Source: Pseudomonas anuradhapurensis
GTDB taxonomy: Bacteria; Pseudomonadota; Gammaproteobacteria; Pseudomonadales; Pseudomonadaceae
Length of the DNA: 64,000 bases
Assembly (NCBI RefSeq): GCF_014269225.2
Contig: NZ_CP077097.1
Location: forward strand, 1,246,001-1,310,000
Reading direction: 5' to 3'
Part shown: positions 25,776 to 34,540 of the stretch, one piece after another
Layout of the letters: each line of letters begins with the position of its first letter
How positions within the stretch are numbered: the first letter of the stretch is position 1
Program-made: the position numbers and the translations under genes
Notes under the pieces: model-generated
Seen by the model: only the letters and a program-made list of their open reading frames with translations
The model's database searches: none
What the model was told of the DNA's origin: nothing

Positions 25776-28367
25776 TCAAGCCTGTTGCGCCTCGGCGGCC
25801 TTTTCCCCAGGTTTGGGCAACGACGACAGAAACGCCATCACCAGCGCTGCCACATAAGGCAACGATTGCACCAGCAACATCGCCACCCAGAAGCGCATGT
25901 CCGAACTCGGCAGCCCCTGCACCAGATAGATGCCCAGTGCCGCACCCCACAGCAGCAACATGATGAACAATTCTTCCCGGGCCTCGGAAATCGCCACCAG
26001 CAAGCCATGGCTGTCGGCGTTCTTCGGCGTGCGGAAGAACGGCATGCTGCTGGTGAAGAAACCGTACAGCACGGCCTTGGCGATGGTATGCGACAATGCC
26101 AGCCCGGCCAGTGCCGCGGCAAAGGCGTCCTTCAAGTTCACCCCCACTGCGCGCCGGTAGAGGAAAATGATCTTGCCGACCTTGAAGAAGAACAGCGCCA
26201 GCGGCGGGATGGCGAAGATCATCAGCGGCGGGTCGACCCGGTGTGGCACGATGATCATCGCCGCCGACCACAGCAGCGCGCCGACGGTGAAGAAGATGTT
26301 CATGCCATCGGCGATCCAGGGCAGCCAGCCGGCCAGGAAGTGGTAGCGCTGGCCACGGGTCAGCTCGCTGCCCTTGCCGCGCAACAGCGCGCTGGCGTGG
26401 TGCTTGATGATCTGGATGGCGCCATAGGCCCAGCGGAAACGCTGCTTCTTGAAGTCGATGAAGGTGTCGGGCATCAGGCCCTTGCCGTAGCTGTTGTGGG
26501 CGTAGGCCGCCGACAGGCCCTTTTCGAACACGCGCAGGCCCAGCTCGGCGTCCTCGCAGATGCACCACTCGGCCCAGCCCAACTCTTCCAGCACGCTGCG
26601 CCGGGTCATGGTCATGGTGCCGTGCTGGATGATCGCGTCACGGTCGTTGCGGGTGACCATGCCGATGTGGAAGAAGCCCTTGTACTCGCTGTAGCAGAGC
26701 TTCTTGAAGGCGCTTTCGTGCTGGTCGCGATAATCCTGCGGCGACTGCACCACGGCGATTTTCGGGTCGGCGAAGTGCGGCACCATGTGCTTGAGCCAGT
26801 TGCGGTCGACGCAGTAGTCCGAGTCGATCACCGCAATCACTTCGGCGTCCTTGGCGGTGTGCGGGATCAGGTAGTTCAGTGCGCCGCCCTTGAAGCCGGC
26901 CAATGGCGCGACGTGGAAGAACCTGAAGCGCTCGCCGAGCTTCTCGCAGTGGGCCTTGAGCGGCTCCCAAACGGCCGGGTCCTTGGTGTTGTTGTCGATC
27001 ACCAGCACTTCGTAGTCGGGGTAGTCCAGTGCGGCCAGGGCGTCGAGGGTCTGCTTCACCATCTCTGGCGGCTCGTTGTAGCACGGCACATGCACCGACA
27101 CCTTGGGCCGGTAGGCGCTGTCGGCCTGCACCGGCAGGAATTCGCGGCGGCGCTTGTGTATCCATACCGCCTCGGCCAGTTCGTGGGCCTCGGTGAGCAG
27201 GACGATGAATACCCCCAGCGCGCCAAGGGCCAGCAGCACGCCCACGGTCAGGCTGAACCAGGTGCTGTATTGCTGGCTGTAGTCGTAGGCGATCCACACC
27301 AGGACCGAGCCGCACAGGAACGTGATGAAGGTCAGGAAGGTGCGGCCGCGCTGGCGCAGGGCAGAGCCGTCGATGAACAGCACGGTCAGCGCAATCAGGG
27401 CCAGGACCACCGAGGCCACTGCCAGGGCACGCCATTGCGGGATCGCCACCACCGGGCCGTCGAAGTTGAACTTCTGCTGGCGCTCGGCGTTGTACACCCC
27501 CCAGTAGGCGCCCACCGAACCTTCGTCACTGGCTTTCCAGGGCTGGTCATAGGCTTCGATGACGAAGTAGTTGTACCCACGGCGATTGAGGGTATTGACC
27601 AGGGTGCGCAGGTAGATGGCCTGGTCGGCCTGAGTGGCATCGGCACCCCCGCGCATGCGGCCGTTGCTCGGCCAGCCGACTTCCGACAGCAGCAGCGGCT
27701 TGCGCGGGAACTGGTGTTTCAGTTCGCGGGCGCGGTCGAGGACGAATGCGACCGAATCCTTCATCGGCACGAACTCCCAGTACGGCAGGATGTGCGCGGC
27801 GATCAGGTCGACGTGCTTGGCCAGCTGCGGGTTTTCTTTCCAGATGTGCCACTGCTCACTGGTGGTCACCGGTACCTTGACCGCTGCACGTACCCGGTCC
27901 AGGTACTTGATCAGGTTTTCCGGGGTGACCTCCTCGCGGAACAGCGCCTCGTTGCCGACCACTACCCGGACGACGCTGCGCGAGGTGTTGGCCAACTGGA
28001 TGGCGGTGGCGATCTCACGCTCGTTGCGCTCCAGGTCCGGGCTGATCCAGATGCCCAGTGTGACCCGCAGGCCGAACTCCTCGGCCAGCCGCGGGATATC
28101 GGCCTGGGTGCCTTCCACGGTGTAGATACGGATGCTGTCGGTCAGTTTGCTCAACTGCTCCAGGTCCTGGCGCATCTCGTCGTCAGTGGGGTACTGGCCC
28201 TTTTGCGGGCTTTCCCCCAGGCGGAACGGCGAATACGAGAAACCGGAGATCTGCTCGGGCCAGGCAGGGGCGGAAACCGGGCGATTGATCAGCGCCCAGA
28301 ACCCGGTGAACAACGCGGCGATGGCCAGGACCACGACCAGGTTCAGGCCGAATTTACGTGAAGACAT
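25776..28367 (-). CDS. ndvB: Cyclic/periplasmic beta-glucan synthase-type glucosyltransferase (GH17 + GT2)
   Basis: 863 residues in two catalytic parts. After an N-terminal membrane segment (about 8-28), residues 40-305 look like a GH17 beta-1,3-glucan domain with the two expected glutamates in VVVGNEALF (Glu140) and LLSEVGWPS (Glu229). Membrane helices lie at about 312-395. A GT2 transferase core follows (CYNEPPEMVKQTL; DSD at 515-517; CEDAELG with Asp606; QRFRW at 642-646), then more helices. The layout and the adjacent dapE-rlmA order match ndvB of P. aeruginosa, which makes cyclic glucans tied to osmoadaptation and biofilm drug tolerance. The role here is inferred from that family. Confidence 0.88.
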   Translation of the reverse strand: MSSRKFGLNLVVVLAIAALFTGFWALINRPVSAPAWPEQISGFSYSPFRLGESPQKGQYPTDDEMRQDLEQLSKLTDSIRIYTVEGTQADIPRLAEEFGLRVTLGIWISPDLERNEREIATAIQLANTSRSVVRVVVGNEALFREEVTPENLIKYLDRVRAAVKVPVTTSEQWHIWKENPQLAKHVDLIAAHILPYWEFVPMKDSVAFVLDRARELKHQFPRKPLLLSEVGWPSNGRMRGGADATQADQAIYLRTLVNTLNRRGYNYFVIEAYDQPWKASDEGSVGAYWGVYNAERQQKFNFDGPVVAIPQWRALAVASVVLALIALTVLFIDGSALRQRGRTFLTFITFLCGSVLVWIAYDYSQQYSTWFSLTVGVLLALGALGVFIVLLTEAHELAEAVWIHKRRREFLPVQADSAYRPKVSVHVPCYNEPPEMVKQTLDALAALDYPDYEVLVIDNNTKDPAVWEPLKAHCEKLGERFRFFHVAPLAGFKGGALNYLIPHTAKDAEVIAVIDSDYCVDRNWLKHMVPHFADPKIAVVQSPQDYRDQHESAFKKLCYSEYKGFFHIGMVTRNDRDAIIQHGTMTMTRRSVLEELGWAEWCICEDAELGLRVFEKGLSAAYAHNSYGKGLMPDTFIDFKKQRFRWAYGAIQIIKHHASALLRGKGSELTRGQRYHFLAGWLPWIADGMNIFFTVGALLWSAAMIIVPHRVDPPLMIFAIPPLALFFFKVGKIIFLYRRAVGVNLKDAFAAALAGLALSHTIAKAVLYGFFTSSMPFFRTPKNADSHGLLVAISEAREELFIMLLLWGAALGIYLVQGLPSSDMRFWVAMLLVQSLPYVAALVMAFLSSLPKPGEKAAEAQQA

Positions 28368-28454
28368 TGTCGTCCATTTGTGTCGAAGTGATACGACATT
28401 AAAGCAGGGTTGGTAGGCTCTTTCCTAACGATGCAGGCGATGGGCCCACTGGCA

Positions 28455-28460
28455 TATAAT
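28455..28460 (+). promoter_or_regulatory. Consensus -10 box before tcdA
   Basis: A perfect TATAAT lies 20 bases before the tcdA start codon, so the leader would be very short. No matching -35 is obvious at 17 bases. Confidence 0.5.
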
Positions 28461-28480
28461 GCGCGCCGGTTTTTTGGGGT

Positions 28481-29296
28481 ATGAGCATGAGCACAGAAGA
28501 TCCACGCTTCGCGGGCGTTGCCCGGTTGTATGGCGACCAGGGGTTGCAGCGCCTGGGCCAGGCCCATGTGGCCGTGGTCGGTATTGGCGGGGTAGGCTCG
28601 TGGGCGGCCGAAGCGTTGGCCCGCAGTGGTGTGGGCGAGATCACCCTGTTCGACCTCGACGACGTCTGCGTCAGCAACACCAACCGCCAGGCCCATGCCC
28701 TGGAAGGGCAGGTGGGGCGGCCCAAGGTCGAGGTCATGGCCGAGCGCCTGCGGGCGATCAACCCGGCCTGCAGGGTGCATGCGGTAGCCGACTTCGTCAC
28801 CCGTGACAGCATGGCCGAGTACATCAGCGAAAACCTCGACTGTGTGATCGACTGCATCGACAGCGTCATGGCCAAGGCCGCGCTGATTGCCTGGTGCCGC
28901 CGGCGCAAGATCGCCATTGTCACCACCGGTGGCGCCGGCGGGCAGATCGACCCGACGCAGATCCAGATCGCCGACCTGAACAAGACCTTCAACGACCCGC
29001 TGGCTTCGCGGGTGCGTTCCACCCTGCGCCGCGACTACAACTTCTCGCGCAATGTCAGCCGCAATTATGGCGTGCCGTGCGTGTTTTCCAGCGAGCAGCT
29101 GCGCTATCCCAAGGGGGATGGCAGCGTGTGCCTGCAGAAGAGTTTTGTCGGTGAAGGTGTGCGCCTGGACTGCTCGGGTGGCTTCGGCGCGGTGATGATG
29201 GTGACCGCGACCTTCGGCATGGTGGCAGCAAGCAAAGCGGTAGAGAAACTGGTGGCCGGTGCACGACGGCCGTCGGAGCGCGCCAAGCCTGAGTAA
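28481..29296 (+). CDS. tcdA: tRNA threonylcarbamoyladenosine dehydratase
   Basis: 271 residues of the E1/ThiF-like ATP-dependent fold, with the nucleotide-binding loop VVGIGGVGSWAAEALARSG, DxDxV (FDLDDVCVSNTNRQ) and the family's Cys-containing SVCLQKS and RLDCSGG passages. It cyclises t6A to ct6A at position 37 of tRNAs. In E. coli this protein (CsdL) works with the CsdA-CsdE sulfur-transfer pair. Here csdE-csdA lies next door in convergent orientation, supporting the same partnership. Confidence 0.93.
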   Translation: MSMSTEDPRFAGVARLYGDQGLQRLGQAHVAVVGIGGVGSWAAEALARSGVGEITLFDLDDVCVSNTNRQAHALEGQVGRPKVEVMAERLRAINPACRVHAVADFVTRDSMAEYISENLDCVIDCIDSVMAKAALIAWCRRRKIAIVTTGGAGGQIDPTQIQIADLNKTFNDPLASRVRSTLRRDYNFSRNVSRNYGVPCVFSSEQLRYPKGDGSVCLQKSFVGEGVRLDCSGGFGAVMMVTATFGMVAASKAVEKLVAGARRPSERAKPE

Positions 29297-29320
29297 AACC
29301 CTTCCGCTTTGCTTGGCCCC

Positions 29321-29491
29321 TGTAGGAGCGCCCTTGCGTCGCGATGGGGCGCGCAGCGGCCCCACGATTGCAGCTTCGCCGCGAACCTGCAGCTTCACCG
29401 CTGATTGCAACTTCGCCGCGAACTTGCAGCTTCGCAGTGAATATGGCCGGGGCCGCTGCGCGCCCCATCGCGACGCAAGGCCGCTCCTACA
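29321..29491. repeat. Near-perfect 43-bp inverted REP pair
   Basis: The element at 29321-29363 (TGTAGGAGCGCCCTTGCGTC onward) and that at 29449-29491 are reverse complements over 43 bases with one mismatch. The 85-base spacer contains a tandem repeat. It lies between the convergent tcdA and csdE genes and could act as a bidirectional terminator or cruciform. Confidence 0.88.
29366..29439. repeat. Two 37-bp imperfect tandem repeats inside the REP spacer
   Basis: Unit one starts GATTGCAGCTTCGCCGCGAA at 29366 and unit two starts GATTGCAACTTCGCCGCGAA at 29403. About 31 of 37 bases match. Each unit also contains an internal near-duplicate (TGCAGCTTC), suggesting build-up from a shorter unit. Confidence 0.8.
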
Positions 29492-29501
29492 GGCCTTGGG
29501 T

Positions 29502-29912
29502 TCAGGCAGCCGAGGCTAGCTCCGCCATCCGCTGCAACACTGCATGCAGGCCATTGCTGCGCGACGGTGACAGCTGGCGCTCCAGGCCCAGCTGGGTAAA
29601 CCACTCACGCAGATCAAGCTCGGCCAGCTCTCCACTGGGCAACCCCTGCACCCGCACCAGCAGCAACGCCAGCAGCCCGCGCAACAAGCGGGCGTCGCTG
29701 GTGGCCTTGAACTGCCACGCGCCTTCGACTTGCTCGGCTACCAGCCACACCAGGCTTTCACAGCCATGCACCCGGTTGGCCTCGGTCTTTTCAGCCTCAG
29801 CCAAGGGCTCCAGGCGGTCGCCCCACTGCATCAGCAGGCGCGCACGCTGTTCCCAGCCCTTGCTTTGCTCAAACGCCTCCAGCGCCTGGCAGGCCTCTGC
29901 TGGCAGGTTCAT
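29502..29912 (-). CDS. csdE: SufE-family sulfur acceptor
   Basis: 136 residues. The SufE signature VHGCESLVWL places the persulfide-accepting cysteine at Cys51. It takes sulfur from the cysteine desulfurase CsdA and stimulates it. Its start overlaps the csdA stop as ATGA, so the two are made together. The choice of csdE over sufE follows from pairing with a lone desulfurase and from the adjacent tcdA, as in the E. coli CSD system. Confidence 0.9.
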   Translation of the reverse strand: MNLPAEACQALEAFEQSKGWEQRARLLMQWGDRLEPLAEAEKTEANRVHGCESLVWLVAEQVEGAWQFKATSDARLLRGLLALLLVRVQGLPSGELAELDLREWFTQLGLERQLSPSRSNGLHAVLQRMAELASAA

Positions 29913-31114
29913 CGCAACAGCTCCAGGCCCTGGTCCAGCGCGTCGAAGAAACGCTGCAAGTCATCGCTGTCGTTGTACAGCCCCAGCGACACGCGAATGG
30001 CCCCCTCCAGCCCCAACCCCTTGAGCAGCGGCATGGCACAGTGGTGCCCGGCACGCACGGCAATACCTTGCTCGGTCAGCAGGTGGGCGATATCAGCGTT
30101 GTGCACGCCTTCAATGACGAAACTGGCCAGGGCTGCCTGTGGTGCGCCAAGGATGCGCACACCATCGCGGTCTGCCAGGCCACGCAGCAAGTGCTGGTGC
30201 AGACTGGTTTCATGGCGTTCGACCGCCTGGGCATCGAGGCTGGCCAGGTAGTCCAGGGTCGCGCCCAGGCCGATCACGCCGGCAATCGGCGGGGTACCGG
30301 CCTCGAAGCCCAGCGGCGCAGGGCGGAAGCTGGCGCTATGGTACTCGGCCAGTTGCACCATCTCGCCGCCGAACTGCCAGTGGCGCAACCGCTCCAGTGC
30401 CTGGCTGCGGCCGTACAGCACGCCGACGCCTTCCGGGCCGTACAGCTTGTGGCTGGAGAACACATAGAAGTCGCAACCCAGTTGCTGCACATCGTGGCGG
30501 CCATGCACCACGCCCTGGGCACCGTCGACCACGGTCAGCGCGCCTTGCGCGCGGGCATGCGCCAGCAGTGCCGGTAGCGGCTGCCAGGTACCCAGCACGT
30601 TGGACAGCTGGCTCACCGCCAGTACCCGGGTACGTGGCCCGATCAGTTGCAGTGCCTGCTCGAGGTCGATGCGGCCCTGGCCATCCAGCGGCAGCACTAC
30701 CAGGCGCAGGTTGCGCCGCTGCGCCAGTTGTTGCCAGGGCAGCAGGTTGGCGTGGTGCTCCAGGGCGCTGACGGCAATTTCATCACCGGCCTCGAAGCGC
30801 TGTTCCAGGCCATACGCCAGCAGGTTCAGCGCCGACGTGGCACCGTGGGTGAACACGATCTGCCGCGAATCTGCCGCATTGAGCCAGGCGGCGACCTTGT
30901 CGCGACTGGTTTCGAAAGCCTGGGTCGCGAGTGCGCCGGGCAAATGCTGGGCTCGGTGCACGTTGGCTGCGCCATGGCCGTAGTAATGGCTCAGGGCATC
31001 GAGCAGGGCTTGCGGCTTCTGGGTGGTGGCGGCGCTGTCCAGGTAGGTCTGGTGCTGCCGTTGCAGGGCGGCGATCGCGGGGAAATCGGCACGCCAGGGG
31101 GAGGGCTGGAACAT
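29909..31114 (-). CDS. csdA: Cysteine desulfurase (SufS/CsdA group)
   Basis: 401 residues of a PLP-dependent class V aminotransferase fold. The PLP lysine is Lys223 in SSHKLYGPEG, and the catalytic cysteine is Cys359 in AGHHCAMPL, typical of group II desulfurases. It removes sulfur from L-cysteine as a persulfide and passes it to CsdE. A strong stem-loop sits only about 22 bases before the start codon. It lies downstream of dapD on the same strand. Confidence 0.93.
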   Translation of the reverse strand: MFQPSPWRADFPAIAALQRQHQTYLDSAATTQKPQALLDALSHYYGHGAANVHRAQHLPGALATQAFETSRDKVAAWLNAADSRQIVFTHGATSALNLLAYGLEQRFEAGDEIAVSALEHHANLLPWQQLAQRRNLRLVVLPLDGQGRIDLEQALQLIGPRTRVLAVSQLSNVLGTWQPLPALLAHARAQGALTVVDGAQGVVHGRHDVQQLGCDFYVFSSHKLYGPEGVGVLYGRSQALERLRHWQFGGEMVQLAEYHSASFRPAPLGFEAGTPPIAGVIGLGATLDYLASLDAQAVERHETSLHQHLLRGLADRDGVRILGAPQAALASFVIEGVHNADIAHLLTEQGIAVRAGHHCAMPLLKGLGLEGAIRVSLGLYNDSDDLQRFFDALDQGLELLR

Positions 31115-31136
31115 GGTCGCGGGGCCTGGAAGGAAA

Positions 31137-31165
31137 ATCGGGTCTGGCGAGGTGCCAGACCCGAT
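31137..31165 (-). terminator. Terminator-like hairpin between dapD and csdA
   Basis: A perfect 12-bp stem (ATCGGGTCTGGC / GCCAGACCCGAT) with a 5-base loop, followed on the minus strand by TTTTCC. It fits an intrinsic terminator for dapD but is about 22 bases from the csdA start, so it may also be a leader element of csdA. A second hairpin (CTGAGAATCC...GGGTTCTCAG, 31182-31210) overlaps the dapD stop. Confidence 0.7.
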
Positions 31166-31206
31166 CTTAACATTTCAAGCGCTGAGAATCCGCTGCTGCA
31201 GGGTTC

Positions 31207-32241
31207 TCAGTTGTGCGCGTGCAGCGCCTCGTTCAGCTCGATGGCCGACTTGTGGGTCTTGCACTCCACTGCACCGTTCAGCGAGTTGCGGCGGAACAGC
31301 AGGTCGGTCTGGCCGGCCAGGTCGCGGGCCTTGACCACTTTCACCAGCTGGTTGTTCTCGTCCAGCAGGTTCACCTTGGTACCGGCGGTGATGTACAGGC
31401 CGGCCTCGACGGTGTTGCGGTCGCCCAGCGGAATACCGATACCGGCGTTGGCGCCGATCAGGCAGCCTTCGCCAACCTTGATGACGATGTTGCCGCCACC
31501 GGACAGGGTGCCCATGGTCGAGCAGCCGCCGCCCAGGTCCGAGCCCTTGCCGACGAATACGCCAGCCGAAACGCGGCCTTCGATCATGCCTGGGCCTTCG
31601 GTGCCGGCGTTAAAGTTGACGAAGCCTTCGTGCATGATGGTGGTGCCTTCGCCGATGTAGGCGCCCAGGCGGACACGGGCGGTGTCGGCGATGCGTACGC
31701 CGGCCGGGACCACGTAGTCGGTCATTTTCGGGAACTTGTCCACCGAGAACACTTCCAGCAGCTCGCCCTTCAGGCGCGCTTCCAGTTGCAGCTCGGCCAG
31801 TTCGGCCAGGTCGACTGCGCCCTGGTTGGTCCAGGCAACGTTCGGCAGCAGCGGGAAGATGCCGGCCAGGCTCACACCGTGCGGCTTGACCAGGCGGTGC
31901 GACAGCAGGTGCAGCTTGAGGTAGGCCTCTGGGGTCGAGCTCAGTGCGGCGTCTTCGGCCAGCAGGGTGGCGACCAGTGGCTTGTGGCTTTCGGCCAGGC
32001 GGGTCAGCAGGGCTGCCTGGGCGGCGTCGACGCCTTTCACGGCTTCGGCCAGTTGTGCAGCCTGGGCAGTGCTGAAGGCGATGGCCTGATTGCCGCCTTG
32101 GTAGCCGAGGATCGGCGCTACCGCTGCAACCAGCTCTGCGCTCGGGTTGAGCAGTGGTTGTGCGTAGAATACTTCCAGCCAGGCGCCCTGGCGGTTCTGG
32201 GAGCCGACACCGAAGGCCAGGCTGAACAGGGTATTGGACAT
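31207..32241 (-). CDS. dapD: Tetrahydrodipicolinate N-succinyltransferase
   Basis: 344 residues from the ATG at 32241, with GAGG eight bases upstream. This is the long Pseudomonas-type DapD. The C-terminal half shows the left-handed beta-helix hexapeptide pattern (ARVRLGAYIGEGTTIMHEG, GKGSDLGGGCSTMG). It uses succinyl-CoA to succinylate tetrahydrodipicolinate; DapC and DapE, also in this window, act after it. The YffB-like gene lies 31 bases upstream on the same strand. Confidence 0.95.
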   Translation of the reverse strand: MSNTLFSLAFGVGSQNRQGAWLEVFYAQPLLNPSAELVAAVAPILGYQGGNQAIAFSTAQAAQLAEAVKGVDAAQAALLTRLAESHKPLVATLLAEDAALSSTPEAYLKLHLLSHRLVKPHGVSLAGIFPLLPNVAWTNQGAVDLAELAELQLEARLKGELLEVFSVDKFPKMTDYVVPAGVRIADTARVRLGAYIGEGTTIMHEGFVNFNAGTEGPGMIEGRVSAGVFVGKGSDLGGGCSTMGTLSGGGNIVIKVGEGCLIGANAGIGIPLGDRNTVEAGLYITAGTKVNLLDENNQLVKVVKARDLAGQTDLLFRRNSLNGAVECKTHKSAIELNEALHAHN

Positions 32242-32272
32242 GTGATTACCTCGTGCGAAATAGGGTAGGGGC

Positions 32273-32620
32273 TCAGGCCAGGGCAGTGGCGTAAAGGTCT
32301 GGCTTGAAGCCGACCAGGGTGCGCGTGCCAAGGTCGAGCACCGGGCGCTTGATCATTGACGGCTGGGCCAGCATCAATTCGACGGCCTTGGCCTGGTCGA
32401 GGTCGGCCTTGCTGGCGTCGTCCAGCTTGCGGAACGTGGTGCCGGCACGGTTGAGGATGATTTCCCAGCCGTGTTCGTTGCACCAGCGGTTCAGGCTGTC
32501 ACGGTCGATGCCTTGGGTCTTGTAATCGTGAAATTCGTAGGCGATGGCTTTTTCGTCGAGCCAGGTACGCGCTTTTTTCATGGTGTCGCAGGCTTTGATG
32601 CCGTAGAGCGTGTAGGTCAT
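32273..32620 (-). CDS. ArsC/Spx-family protein, YffB-like
   Basis: 115 residues of thioredoxin-like fold starting at MTYTLYGIKACDTMKKA, with a single redox-type cysteine (Cys10, CDTM). Pro-containing IKRPVLDLG matches the ArsC/Spx/YffB family. Residues for arsenate binding as in true ArsC cannot be confirmed, so I do not call it an arsenate reductase. It precedes dapD and is probably in one operon with it. A start three codons upstream (32629) is possible. Confidence 0.85.
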   Translation of the reverse strand: MTYTLYGIKACDTMKKARTWLDEKAIAYEFHDYKTQGIDRDSLNRWCNEHGWEIILNRAGTTFRKLDDASKADLDQAKAVELMLAQPSMIKRPVLDLGTRTLVGFKPDLYATALA

Positions 32621-32888
32621 TGTGTACATTGAGGCCACAGGCTGCCCCAATCTCTCCATTTTCGAATATCAGTCGCGGGATTATGCGGGAACCATCCTTT
32701 GAGCGCCACGGGGGAACATGCCTTGGGGCTGTAGCGCATGCGCCCCACGTCTCATCATGTTACATATTCATCCCTCACCTGCGACTATCGTGCAGCGGTC
32801 TCGTTTCCCGTTACCCCGCTAACATGTTGTTTCAATGGCGCTCTCTCGCCCTGCTGTCGATCTTGATTCACAAAGGAAGCCTTCCCGG

Positions 32889-34535
32889 ATGCAGTCCGCC
32901 TATACCGTCCTCATCCTGCTGACGCTGGTCAGCGTGTCGAAGCTGGTCGGTCGCATGATTCCGCTGCCCCTGCCGCTGGTGCAGATTGCCGCTGGTGCCT
33001 TGCTGGCCTGGCCGACGCTGGGCCTGCATGTGGCCCTGGACCCCGAACTGTTCCTGTTCCTGTTCCTGCCACCTTTGCTGTTCGCCGACGGTTGGCGCAT
33101 TCCCAAGCGCGAGCTGTGGCGCATCCGCGGGCCGGTGGTGGCACTGGCCGTGGGGCTGGTGTTGTTCACTGTGGTCGGGGCCGGCTATTTCATCCACTGG
33201 TTGCTGCCTGGCATTCCGTTGCCAGTGGCTTTCGCCCTGGCGGCAGTCTTGTCGCCGACCGACGCCGTGGCAGTGTCGGCCATTGCCCAGGACCGCCTGC
33301 CCACCCCGCTGATGCACATGCTGCAAGGCGAGGCCCTGATGAACGATGCGTCCGGCCTGGTGACCTTCAAGTTCGCCCTGGCGGCAGCGATCACCGGGGT
33401 GTTCTCGTTGACCGATGCCAGCTTCAGCTTCGTCCTGGTCGCCCTCGGCGGCCTTGCCGTGGGTGTCGCCCTGAGCTGGCTGATCGGCCGCCTGCGGGCG
33501 TGGATGATCGCCCGCGGCTGGGACGACCCGGCCACCCACGTGGTGTTCATGTTGCTGCTGCCGTTCGCCGCCTACGTGCTGGCCGAGCGCCTCGGCGTGT
33601 CGGGCATCCTCTCGGCGGTGGCGGCCGGCATGATGCAGAGCTGGCTCGACCTGCTGCCCCGGCAGACCAGTACGCGCCTGCTCAACCGCAGTGTCTGGTC
33701 GTTGCTGGAGTTTGCGTTCAATGGCCTGATCTTCCTCCTGCTGGGCCTGCAATTGCCCGACATCATCAAGGCCGTGGTCAGCCATGAGGCCACCGTATGG
33801 CCGACCCTGGCCTGGCGTTGCCTGGATGTGGTGGCCATCTTCGCCGCGTTGATCCTGCTGCGCTTCATCTGGGTGCAGAGCATCTGGCGCTCGATCGGCG
33901 TGGTCCGGCGCTGGCGCGGCAAGCCAGCGCTGGTACTGATGCCCACGGCGCGCTCCTGCTGGCTGTTGACCTTGGGCGGCGTACGCGGTGCGGTCACCCT
34001 GGCCGGTGTGATGTCGATCCCGCTGCTGATAGAAGCGGGCAAGGCGTTCCCCGAGCGTGACCTGCTGATCTTCATCGCGGCCGGGGTGATCCTGCTGTCG
34101 CTGATCACCGCCTGTATCAGCCTGCCGCTGCTGCTGCGCGGGGTGACCAAGAGCCCGGACGAGCGCTTGCACCAGGAAGTGCAGGAGGCCTGGCGGCGTA
34201 CTGCCGAGGCGGCGATCCACGCCCTGGAGGCAGAGGAGGTGATCGACAGTACCGCGCCGCAGGATGCCGCCCAGGCGACCTTGGCGACCGAACTCAAGGC
34301 GCGCCTGATGGCGGAATACCGGGATGAGCTGGACAGCTACAACGACAGCGCCGAAGCCAAGGCCCTGGCGCAACAGATGGACCTGCTGGAGCGACGTCTG
34401 CGCCTGCGCGCGCTGCGGGCGCAGCGGCTGGAGCTGTACAACCTGCATCGTCAGCACCTGGTGGGTGACGAGGTGGTGCGCCAGGTGCTGGGCGAGCTGG
34501 ACTTGAGCGAGGCGAACCTGGGATCGGTCAAGTAG
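32889..34535 (+). CDS. CPA1-family Na+/H+ (cation/proton) antiporter
   Basis: 548 residues from the ATG at 32889, with AAAGGAAG nine bases upstream. About 12 membrane helices occupy the first ~420 residues, including the family's SPTDAVAVSAI and GEALMNDASGLV passages with ion-binding acids and an LGGVRGAVTLAG segment. The last ~120 residues form a cytoplasmic helical tail. It probably exchanges Na+ or K+ for H+ for pH and ion balance. The 230-base gap before it holds a GCGCATGCGC palindrome but no clear promoter. Confidence 0.9.
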   Translation: MQSAYTVLILLTLVSVSKLVGRMIPLPLPLVQIAAGALLAWPTLGLHVALDPELFLFLFLPPLLFADGWRIPKRELWRIRGPVVALAVGLVLFTVVGAGYFIHWLLPGIPLPVAFALAAVLSPTDAVAVSAIAQDRLPTPLMHMLQGEALMNDASGLVTFKFALAAAITGVFSLTDASFSFVLVALGGLAVGVALSWLIGRLRAWMIARGWDDPATHVVFMLLLPFAAYVLAERLGVSGILSAVAAGMMQSWLDLLPRQTSTRLLNRSVWSLLEFAFNGLIFLLLGLQLPDIIKAVVSHEATVWPTLAWRCLDVVAIFAALILLRFIWVQSIWRSIGVVRRWRGKPALVLMPTARSCWLLTLGGVRGAVTLAGVMSIPLLIEAGKAFPERDLLIFIAAGVILLSLITACISLPLLLRGVTKSPDERLHQEVQEAWRRTAEAAIHALEAEEVIDSTAPQDAAQATLATELKARLMAEYRDELDSYNDSAEAKALAQQMDLLERRLRLRALRAQRLELYNLHRQHLVGDEVVRQVLGELDLSEANLGSVK

Positions 34536-34540
34536 ACCGC

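Noticed and set aside
32273..32620. Naming the YffB-like gene arsC
   Set aside because: The fold family matches, but a single Cys and the context beside dapD do not show arsenate reduction; no other ars genes are near.
32661..32888. Possible riboswitch before the antiporter (GCGCATGCGC palindrome within a GGGGC...GCCCC stem)
   Set aside because: The stem is short, and I cannot match it to a known pH- or metal-sensing RNA class, so it was left as an unexplained palindrome.
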